Positions 1-5,767 of a stretch of DNA of 7,065 nt are shown piece after piece. A program made the translations under genes and the position numbers. A model generated the notes under the pieces. That model made no database searches and was not told the DNA's origin. It was given only the letters and a program-made list of their open reading frames with translations. Within the stretch, counting starts at the first letter, position 1; each line of letters opens with the position of its first letter. Origin of the DNA: Nitriliruptoraceae bacterium. GTDB taxonomy: Bacteria > Actinomycetota > Nitriliruptoria > Nitriliruptorales > Nitriliruptoraceae. Location of the stretch: assembly GCA_007131525.1 (NCBI GenBank), contig SLQK01000207.1, forward strand, positions 1 through 7,065, in the 5' to 3' direction.

Positions 1-2470
1 CGGGGCTGGCCAGCGCCGGCAGGGCCACCTCGCCGTCGGGCCCGGGGGTCGGGAACGCCTCCGCGTGCTGCTCCAGCACCTCCGTGGCGAGATCGGCGAG
101 GGTGAGCCCCCCGAGGGTGGAGGTGGTGCCGGTGAAGCAGGTGTCGATGACGTCTCGTCCGAGCCCGAGGCACTCGAAGATCTGGGCGCTGCGGTAGCTG
201 TCGAGGACGCTGATGCCCATCTTGGACATGATCTTGAGCACGCCGTCCTCGAGGGCGTTGCGGTACCGCTCCTGGGCGACCGACGCGCTCGGGTTGTCCC
301 CGCCGATCCGGCCCTCGTCGGCCAGGTCGGCGATGGTCTGCAGCACGAGCCGGGGCACGATCGCATCGGCACCGAACCCGAGCAGCGTGGCGGCGTCGTG
401 GGTCTCACGGGCCTCGTCGGTCTCGGCGACCAGCGAGGTGGCCGTGCGCAGGTTCTCGGCCAGCAACCGCTGGTGGACCGCCCCGATGGCCAGCAGGATC
501 GGCACCCGCGCGCGCTCAGGGTCGGCACCGACGTCGGAGACGACCACGACCCCGGCACCGGCTCGCGCGTGACCGACGGCCTCCTCGCCGAGGCGCGCCA
601 GCGCCGCTGCGAGCCCGGCCGGGCCCTCGCTGACCGGGAAGGTGGCGTCCACGGCCTGGACGGCGAAGGGCAGGCTCGGCGACATGACGATGCGCTGGAG
701 TCCCTCGGGGTAGAGGAAGAAGGACCCGAGCTCGATCAGGTCCGCCGCCTCCGGGGTCTCGGTCAGCACCGAGGCACGGGGGCCGAGCAGGGTCCGAAGG
801 CTCATCACCTCCGACTCGCGGTAGTGGTCGATCGCCGGGTTGGTGACCTGGGCGAACCGCTGCTTCATGAAGTGCGAGATCGGCCGACGGACCTGGCTGA
901 GCGCCTCGATCGGCGTATCGTCACCCATCGAGGAGGTCGTCTCCCGGCCCTGCGTCGCCATCGGACGCAGGATGGAGATGATCTCCTCCTTGGTGATGCC
1001 GTAGGCCAGCTGCCGCTGGTGGAGGTCCACCGGCACCGCCTCGAGGGGCAGGCCCGCGTTGACCGTGGTGAGCCGCTCGGCCAGCCACGCGCCGTAGGGC
1101 GCGCTCGCCCCCAGACGCAGCTTGATCTCGCGGTCCTCCTGCAGACCACCCTCGGTCGGGTCGACGCACAGCATCTGCCCCGGCCCGAGCCGTTCGCGGC
1201 GCACCCTGCCCCGGTGCTCGGGGTGGTCGGTGGGCAGCGAGGTGGACACCGCACCGACCTCGGAGGAGGCCACGATCGTGCCGTCCTCGCAGACGTGGTA
1301 GCGCAGGGGTCGCAGCCCGTTGCGGTCGAGGCCCGCACCGACCCGCACCCCGTCGGTGAAGATCAGGCCGGCCGGTCCGTCCCAGGGCTCGATCAGGCAG
1401 GAGTGGTAGCGGTAGAAGTCGCGGACCGCCGGCTCCAGGTCGCGGGACCCCTCCCAGACCTGCGGGACCAGCATGGCCTGGGCGTGGCGGACATCCCGCC
1501 CGCCGAGGACCAGCAGCTCGAGCGCTGCGTCGAGCTTCGCCGAGTCGGACTGGTCGTGGTCGATCACCGGCGGCAGCAGCTCGGAGGTGGCCCAGTCCAC
1601 GCCGTCGACCGACATCGCCCCGGGCACGAACTGCCCCTCCCGGGCGCGCATCAGGTTGAGGTTGCCGTCGATGGTGTTGATCTCACCGTTGTGGCACAGG
1701 GTCCGGAAGGGCTGGGCCCGTTCCCACGACGGCGCGGTGTTGGTGGAGAAGCGGGAGTGGAAGATGGCCAGCCCGGAGACGTAGCGCTCATCGCGCAGAT
1801 CGGCGTAGAACGCATCGAGCTGGTCCGCGTCGGCCATCGCCTTGTAGGTGACCATGAGGAACGAGCAGCTGGCGGCGTAGAAGCGGACACCGGCGGCCTC
1901 GCAGGCCTTGCGGGCCCGACGACGGACGCGGTAGGCGATGCGCTCCGCCTCGCGGTCGTCGACCCCGTCGGGCCGCAGCATGATCGCCTGCACCAGCGCC
2001 GGCTGGGCCGCCCGGGCGATCTCCCCGATGGCGTCGGGGTCGGTCGGCACGTCGCGGAACCCCACGAGCTCCACGCCCTCAGCGGCGCAGGCCGCGGCGA
2101 AGGCCTCCCGGGCGGTGGACCGCGCGGCGTGGTCGGCGTCGTCGTCACCGGCCTGCAGGAACAGCATCGCGAGGCCGGTGCGGGCCGGGTCGACGTCCGC
2201 AGCGCCGAGCTCACCGGCCCACGCGGCGACGAGGTCGGCGGGGATCTGGGTCAGCACGCCGGCCCCGTCACCCGAGCGCGCATCAGCGGCGACGGCCCCC
2301 CGGTGCTTGACCCCGCACAGGCCCTGGAGCGCCATGGTCACGATGCTGCGCCGTGGCTGCCCGTCGACATGCGCCACGAACCCGATGCCGCAGGCGTCGC
2401 GCTCCGCCGCGAGGTCGAAGCCGGTCGCGGGGGCGGGAGGACGGGTCGGCGAGGCGGTCGGGTCGGCCAC
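1..2470 (-). CDS. gltB: Glutamate synthase (GOGAT) large subunit, N-terminal part; gene runs off the left edge
   Basis: This subunit hydrolyses glutamine and transfers the ammonia through an internal tunnel to 2-oxoglutarate, making glutamate in the cytoplasm. The visible 823 codons start at a GTG (2470-2468). A GGAGGT ribosome binding site lies 6 bases upstream, and no other in-frame start fits the family as well. The start of the class II amidotransferase domain reads ERDACGIGFVAH; Cys27 is the expected nucleophile, exposed by removal of a 26-residue propeptide. RFSTNT (240-245) and CHNGEINT (from C259) carry the substrate-binding and oxyanion residues, including Asn261-Gly262. A central domain follows, ending near MGISVLDSYRSAQIFECLGL and CFTGTTS. 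Family members are about 1,500 residues, so the FMN/Fe-S synthase domain and the C-terminal GXGXG helix lie outside the window. I see no frameshift in the parts I translated. NADPH or ferredoxin dependence cannot be decided here; gltD is not in the window. It is divergent from the crotonase gene. Confidence 0.96.
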   Translation of the reverse strand, partial: MADPTASPTRPPAPATGFDLAAERDACGIGFVAHVDGQPRRSIVTMALQGLCGVKHRGAVAADARSGDGAGVLTQIPADLVAAWAGELGAADVDPARTGLAMLFLQAGDDDADHAARSTAREAFAAACAAEGVELVGFRDVPTDPDAIGEIARAAQPALVQAIMLRPDGVDDREAERIAYRVRRRARKACEAAGVRFYAASCSFLMVTYKAMADADQLDAFYADLRDERYVSGLAIFHSRFSTNTAPSWERAQPFRTLCHNGEINTIDGNLNLMRAREGQFVPGAMSVDGVDWATSELLPPVIDHDQSDSAKLDAALELLVLGGRDVRHAQAMLVPQVWEGSRDLEPAVRDFYRYHSCLIEPWDGPAGLIFTDGVRVGAGLDRNGLRPLRYHVCEDGTIVASSEVGAVSTSLPTDHPEHRGRVRRERLGPGQMLCVDPTEGGLQEDREIKLRLGASAPYGAWLAERLTTVNAGLPLEAVPVDLHQRQLAYGITKEEIISILRPMATQGRETTSSMGDDTPIEALSQVRRPISHFMKQRFAQVTNPAIDHYRESEVMSLRTLLGPRASVLTETPEAADLIELGSFFLYPEGLQRIVMSPSLPFAVQAVDATFPVSEGPAGLAAALARLGEEAVGHARAGAGVVVVSDVGADPERARVPILLAIGAVHQRLLAENLRTATSLVAETDEARETHDAATLLGFGADAIVPRLVLQTIADLADEGRIGGDNPSASVAQERYRNALEDGVLKIMSKMGISVLDSYRSAQIFECLGLGRDVIDTCFTGTTSTLGGLTLADLATEVLEQHAEAFPTPGPDGEVALPALASP

Positions 2471-2476
2471 GGTGGC

Positions 2477-2482
2477 ACCTCC
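2477..2482 (-). promoter_or_regulatory. Ribosome binding site of gltB
   Basis: On the minus strand, GGAGGT is followed by six bases (GCCACC) and then GTG at 2470. This nearly perfect Shine-Dalgarno match fixes the GTG as the gltB start. Confidence 0.85.
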
Positions 2483-2535
2483 GGGGTCGGCCGGTCGGGC
2501 CGCGCTCGGCGGCGGGGACCGGGGTGGTCGGGATG

Positions 2536-2555
2536 GCCGGTCAGCCGGGACCGGC
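2536..2555. repeat. Inverted repeat in the gltB leader
   Basis: GCCGGTC (2536-2542) and GACCGGC (2549-2555) are perfect inverted 7-mers around a 6-base loop. They lie about 66 bases upstream of the gltB start. This could be an operator or a leader hairpin. In DNA this rich in G and C it could also be chance; there is no T-tract to suggest an attenuator. Confidence 0.3.
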
Positions 2556-2715
2556 TCGGGCGCGCAGGGTCCGCCGACGCACGAACGGCGCCCGCGGATG
2601 CTTCGATCGCGAGCGCCGTTGCTCCGTGACAAGCTACCGCCCGGCTCGCACCGGTGTCCATCCGGCGCTGGCGCGTAGGCTCCACCGGGAGCGGCCCTGT
2701 GACGGCCCGTCGGAC

Positions 2716-2722
2716 AGGAGGT
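2716..2722 (+). promoter_or_regulatory. Ribosome binding site of the crotonase gene
   Basis: AGGAGGT is followed by CCCCC and the GTG at 2728. The match and the 5-base spacing are strong enough to reject the in-frame ATG codons further upstream, which would add residues without resemblance to the family. Confidence 0.88.
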
Positions 2723-2727
2723 CCCCC

Positions 2728-3519
2728 GTGCCCGTGAGCTTCCAGCGCCTCGACGATGGTGTCGTCGTCCTGACCCTCGACGACCCCGACCGACGCAACG
2801 CGATGACCGCGGGGATGGGCGACGAACTCGCGACCCGGTGCGACGAGGTGGCCGCCGACGACGGGGTCCGCGTCGTCGTGCTGACGGGCACCCCACCGGC
2901 CTTCTCGGCCGGGGGCGACCTCGACATGCTGGAGGATCTGGCGCGCCGAGCCCGGGAGGAGGGGTTCGATGCGGCCCCCTTCATGCGGGCCTTCTACACC
3001 CGGTTCCTGCGCATCGCCGAGCTCCCTGTCCCGGTGCTGGCGGCGGTGAACGGCCACGCCGTCGGGGCCGGTCTGTGCGTGGCCCTGGCGGCGGACCTGC
3101 GGGTGGTCGCGACGACCGCCAAGCTGGGCCTGAACTTCGCCCGCCTGGGGTTGCACCCGGGGATGGGGGGGACCTGGTTCCTGCCCCGGCTGCTGGGCCC
3201 GGAGCGCGCCGCCGCCTGGCTGTACACCGGCGCCCTGTACGACGGGGCCAGCGCCGCCGCCCAGGGGCTCGCCCTGGAGGCGGTCGAGACCGGGCAGGTG
3301 CTGCCCCGCACCCTGGAGCTGGCCGGTGAGATCGCCGCGTCGTCACCGGTGGTGGTCCGCCAGCTCAAGCGCACCCTGCGGGCCAGCCCGCAGCTGGACC
3401 TCGCGACGGCGCTGTCGGCGGAGGCCGCCGCCCAGGCGGTGAGCTACGGCACCGACGACCTGGCCGAGGGCCTCGCGGCCGCCCGTGAACGCCGCCCGGC
3501 CCGGTTCCCCGGGCGCTGA
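2728..3519 (+). CDS. Enoyl-CoA hydratase/isomerase (crotonase) family protein with a non-canonical active site
   Basis: A 263-residue protein, the usual length for a single-domain crotonase, which typically forms a cytoplasmic trimer or hexamer acting on acyl-CoA thioesters. The start is the GTG preceded by AGGAGGT. Seen in the sequence: a DRRNAM CoA-binding segment (21-26), the first oxyanion-hole stretch FSAGGD (59-64), the second at NGHAVGAG (108-115), then GLHPGMGG (141-148) and a typical C-terminus, RRPARFPGR. By hand alignment with rat mitochondrial enoyl-CoA hydratase, catalytic Glu144 is replaced by Cys117 and Glu164 by Phe137. The fold and thioester binding are therefore well supported, but plain hydratase chemistry is doubtful. 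It may be an isomerase, hydrolase or other crotonase using different residues; His143 in the conserved-looking LHPG segment is one candidate. It is transcribed alone, divergent from gltB and convergent with the ABC exporter genes. Confidence 0.9.
   Translation: MPVSFQRLDDGVVVLTLDDPDRRNAMTAGMGDELATRCDEVAADDGVRVVVLTGTPPAFSAGGDLDMLEDLARRAREEGFDAAPFMRAFYTRFLRIAELPVPVLAAVNGHAVGAGLCVALAADLRVVATTAKLGLNFARLGLHPGMGGTWFLPRLLGPERAAAWLYTGALYDGASAAAQGLALEAVETGQVLPRTLELAGEIAASSPVVVRQLKRTLRASPQLDLATALSAEAAAQAVSYGTDDLAEGLAAARERRPARFPGR
3493..3515. terminator. Possible hairpin terminator at the end of the crotonase gene, perhaps shared by both convergent units
   Basis: CGCCCGG (3493-3499) and CCGGGCG (3509-3515) form a 7-bp all-GC stem with a 9-base loop. 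The stem ends two bases before the TGA of the crotonase gene and lies 20 bases beyond the convergent permease stop. No T-tract follows on either strand, so it is not a textbook intrinsic terminator. GC-rich actinobacteria often lack the T-tract, which keeps the possibility open. Confidence 0.35.
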
Positions 3520-3535
3520 GCCGGACCCCCGACGC

Positions 3536-4744
3536 TCACCCCGCCCGCCAGGCCTCACGGAGCCGGACCCGGGCACCGGTGCGCAGGATGCCCCCTTCGT
3601 AGATGCGCGCCGCGACGGCGGTCAGCGCCGCGGCCGTCGCCAGCGTCCCCGCCGCCGCCAGCGCCACCTCCCACCATGCCGGCTCGGCCAGGGCCTGACG
3701 GACCAGCATCGCGTAGGGCGCGCTGAAGGGCACGAAGGAGGCCACCACGGCGAAGGTGGAGGTGGGGGCGTTGATGGCCAGGAAGCCGACGAGGTAGCCG
3801 GCGATCATCAGCACGTTGGCGGGGGTCAGGACGGCCTGGGCCTCCTCGGGCCGCGACACCAGCGACCCGAGGCCGGCGGCCATCACCGCGTAGAGGGCGT
3901 AGCCGGCGACGAACCACCCGGCGATGGCGACGCCCAGCCCGCCCACGCCGGCGGGGATCGCATCCCCGGCCGTCAGCAGCAGCACGGCGAGCGGCGGCGC
4001 GAACAGGGTCAGGGTCTGCAGCAGGCCGACGATGCCGAGACCGAGCAGCTTGCCCGTCATCAGCCAGCGGACCGGCACCGCCGCGACCAGCAGCTCGACG
4101 ACCCGTGACCCCTTCTCCTCGATCACCCCGTTGATGATCATCGACGCGTACATGATCAGCACCGCGAACAGGAACACCACGCCGAGGTTGGCGACCACCA
4201 GCCGGGCCGTCGCCTCCGCCGGGTCGACCTCACCGACCTCCTCGACCGGCAGCGAGGGTCGGGCCAGCACCTCCCCGACCCGCTCGGGGCCGCCGCCGAA
4301 CAGCTCACCGAGCGCCAGGGCCTCGGCCACGCGGGTGGCGACGACGGAGGCCGGCCGCAGCAGTTGACCCGACGGCGCGACCAGGACCCGCTCCCCCGGC
4401 ACGACCACCGCCGTCAGGTCGTCGCTCGCGGTCAGCAACGCGGCGCTGGCGGCGTCGACGTCGGCGACCTCGACGACCTCGACCGGGCCGACGGCGGCCT
4501 CGATGGCGGCGCGGTCCGCCAGTGAAAGGGTCCCCACCACGCCGAGCCGCGGCAGGGCCGCCTCCTCCTGGTCCCGGTCGAGGAGCGCCTGGTCGGGGTC
4601 GAAGACGCCCAGCACCGCCGGGAGCGCGGCCAGCACGGTCAGCAGCGCCGAGATGACCAGGGTCGTCCCGACGAACAGCCGCGAGCGAAGGCGCTGGCGG
4701 ACCTCCCGGGCCGCGATCAGCCGGACGGTGGTCACCGGACTCAC
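3536..4744 (-). CDS. ABC-2 type export permease, NatB-like
   Basis: Membrane half of an ABC exporter, 402 residues, of the NatB/ABC2_membrane_3 type. A basic cytoplasmic N-terminus (AAREVRQRLRSR) leads into a first transmembrane segment (about 23-48). A large extracytoplasmic domain (about 49-182) is followed by five further hydrophobic segments near 183-203, 233-258, 266-292, 308-326 and 359-380. The family signature after the second segment is clear: NGVIEEKGSRVVELL (205-219) followed by TGKLLGLGIVGLLQ (230-243). SRPEEAQ (297-303) and FVPFSAPYAM (337-346) also fit. The start is a GTG whose last two bases lie in the TGA of the upstream ATPase gene (GTGA), and its own ribosome binding site is weak, so translational coupling is likely. 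Bacillus NatAB exports sodium, but other relatives export drugs or peptides; the substrate here cannot be told from sequence. Confidence 0.92.
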   Translation of the reverse strand: MSPVTTVRLIAAREVRQRLRSRLFVGTTLVISALLTVLAALPAVLGVFDPDQALLDRDQEEAALPRLGVVGTLSLADRAAIEAAVGPVEVVEVADVDAASAALLTASDDLTAVVVPGERVLVAPSGQLLRPASVVATRVAEALALGELFGGGPERVGEVLARPSLPVEEVGEVDPAEATARLVVANLGVVFLFAVLIMYASMIINGVIEEKGSRVVELLVAAVPVRWLMTGKLLGLGIVGLLQTLTLFAPPLAVLLLTAGDAIPAGVGGLGVAIAGWFVAGYALYAVMAAGLGSLVSRPEEAQAVLTPANVLMIAGYLVGFLAINAPTSTFAVVASFVPFSAPYAMLVRQALAEPAWWEVALAAAGTLATAAALTAVAARIYEGGILRTGARVRLREAWRAG

Positions 4745-5640
4745 GATCGCAGCCGATCCTGGAGGGCGTCACGGAACAGCTCGGACAGCCGGGGTTCCTC
4801 CAGCCGGACGTGGAGCAGCGGACCGCTGGCACGGGCCAGCGCGATCACCTCGCCGGGGTCGACCCGTGCTCCCAGGGCGACGGTGACCTCGCCGTTGCCC
4901 CGGTCCACCACCTCGGTGTCGGTCGGCAGCGCAGCCACCCAGGTCGGCTCACCATCGACCGCGACCCTGAGCCGCCGGTCGCCGGCGCGCTTGAGCTCGC
5001 GGACATCCCCCCGGAGCACGACACGGCCGGCGTCCACGACCGTCACCGACCGGCACAGGTCCTCGACGAGGTCGAGCTGGTGGCTGGAGAACACGACGGC
5101 CACCCCCGCCGCCGCCCGCTCGAGCAGCACCTCGCTCATGACATCGACGGCGATCGGGTCGAGGCCGGAGAAGGGTTCGTCCAGGATCAGCAGGACCGGG
5201 TCGTGGACCAGGGCCGCGGCCAGCTGGACCCGTTGCTGGTTGCCGAGGGAGAGCTCCTCCACGGCGCTGTCGCGGCGCGCGCTCAGGCCGAGCCGCTCGA
5301 GCCAGTGGGTGGCGTTGGCCGTCGCGGCCGCGGCCGACAGCCCGTGCAGCCGGGCGAGGTAGACCAGCTGCTCCATGACCCGCATCCGCGGGTAGAGCCC
5401 GCGCTCCTCGGGCATGTAGCCGATCCGGCGTCGCACCTCGAGGTCGACGGGACGACCCTCCCACGTCACGGTGCCGGCATCCGGCGTCGTCACCCCCACG
5501 GCGCACCGCATCGCCGTGGTCTTGCCGGCCCCGTTCGGCCCGACGAAACCACGCAGCTCGCCCGCGGCCACCGTCAGGTCGAGGCGGTCGAGGGCGACCA
5601 CCTCGCCGAAGCGACGCTGCAGCTGCTCGAGGACCAGCAC
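4741..5640 (-). CDS. ABC exporter ATP-binding protein, NatA-like
   Basis: The ATPase that powers the adjacent permease from the cytoplasmic face; 299 residues from the chosen GTG. Motifs in order: Walker A GPNGAGKTT (34-42), Q-loop region YMPEERGLYP (75-84), ABC signature LSLGNQQ (130-136), Walker B LLILDE (150-155), D-loop SGLD (158-161) and switch His187 in SSHQ. The usual Q-loop glutamine is Glu78, and the signature has GNQQ rather than GGQ; both are normal in NatA-type exporters. The last 90 or so residues look like the C-terminal DUF4162-type domain of this group. The start at 5640 is chosen because GGAGG lies five bases upstream. A GTG at 5679 would add 13 residues but has no ribosome binding site. 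The TGA stop overlaps the permease GTG by four bases, so the pair forms one transcription unit. Confidence 0.94.
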   Translation of the reverse strand: MLVLEQLQRRFGEVVALDRLDLTVAAGELRGFVGPNGAGKTTAMRCAVGVTTPDAGTVTWEGRPVDLEVRRRIGYMPEERGLYPRMRVMEQLVYLARLHGLSAAAATANATHWLERLGLSARRDSAVEELSLGNQQRVQLAAALVHDPVLLILDEPFSGLDPIAVDVMSEVLLERAAAGVAVVFSSHQLDLVEDLCRSVTVVDAGRVVLRGDVRELKRAGDRRLRVAVDGEPTWVAALPTDTEVVDRGNGEVTVALGARVDPGEVIALARASGPLLHVRLEEPRLSELFRDALQDRLRS

Positions 5641-5645
5641 CGGAG

Positions 5646-5650
5646 CCTCC
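5646..5650 (-). promoter_or_regulatory. Ribosome binding site of the NatA-like ATPase gene
   Basis: On the minus strand GGAGG is followed by CTCCG and GTG (5640-5638). This decides the start against the longer in-frame GTG at 5679, which has no such site. Confidence 0.8.
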
Positions 5651-5709
5651 ACGGGGCGGCGGCACCCGGGGGTGGGCACCGACCGGCGCAGGCTAGGTCA
5701 CGCTGGGTC

Positions 5710-5730
5710 ACCCCGCGACCGCGGCGGGGT
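5710..5730. repeat. Inverted repeat, candidate terminator hairpin downstream of the dehydrogenase gene
   Basis: ACCCCGC (5710-5716) and GCGGGGT (5724-5730) are perfect inverted 7-mers around a 7-base loop. The first base of the repeat lies 58 bases beyond the dehydrogenase stop. With no T-tract, a terminator role is only possible, not shown. Confidence 0.35.
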
Positions 5731-5749
5731 CACCGGGGGTCCGGTGGGC

Positions 5750-5767
5750 GGTCGCGGAGCGGCGACC
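5750..5767. repeat. Short inverted repeat directly after the dehydrogenase stop
   Basis: GGTCGC (5750-5755) and GCGACC (5762-5767) form a 6-bp stem with a 6-base loop. It abuts the dehydrogenase stop codon and would directly follow the 18-bp palindrome in the transcript. It is short enough to be chance taken alone. Confidence 0.3.

Larger units (their letters stand above)
2471..2727. promoter_or_regulatory. Divergent intergenic region between gltB and the crotonase gene
   Basis: These 257 bases must hold the promoters of both divergent genes, because neither has another gene upstream on its own strand within the window. Apart from the ribosome binding sites at the two ends, I could not identify a convincing -35/-10 pair. 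TAGGCT (2676-2681) is the best -10-like hexamer for the plus strand, but no good -35 lies 16-18 bases upstream. A GCCGGTC/GACCGGC inverted repeat (2536-2555) sits in the gltB leader. The open reading frames crossing this region have no family resemblance and appear to be chance openings in GC-rich DNA. Confidence 0.6.
5641..5767. other. Spacer between the acyl-CoA dehydrogenase and ABC exporter genes
   Basis: These 127 bases follow the dehydrogenase stop and precede the ATPase start on the same strand. They hold two short inverted repeats (5710-5730 and 5750-5767) near the dehydrogenase end and the ATPase ribosome binding site at the other end. TAGCCT (5695-5690, minus strand) resembles a -10 box, but I found no matching -35. 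An independent exporter promoter is therefore possible but not shown. Confidence 0.5.

Noticed and set aside
65..2629. An 854-codon open frame on the plus strand, opposite gltB
   Set aside because: It is in exact codon register with gltB on the other strand, so its stops would correspond to TTA, CTA or TCA codons, which this GC-rich genome hardly uses. The translation is low-complexity Arg/Gly/His/Asp-rich with no family resemblance, while the opposite strand is unmistakably glutamate synthase.
2676..2681. TAGGCT as a -10 box for the crotonase gene
   Set aside because: There is no recognisable -35 at 16-18 bases upstream; TGTCCA is only 15 bases away and a weak match.
2353..2727. N-terminal extension of the crotonase reading frame up to an ATG at 2353
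   Set aside because: It would overlap gltB and adds basic, low-complexity residues unlike any crotonase. The GTG at 2728 has an ideal ribosome binding site.
3518..3570. Direct repeat GAGCCGGACCC at 3518-3528 and 3560-3570, flanking the convergent junction
   Set aside because: This is a single 11-bp match in very GC-rich DNA, with one copy inside the permease coding sequence and no associated mobile element or inverted ends. Chance is the simplest explanation.
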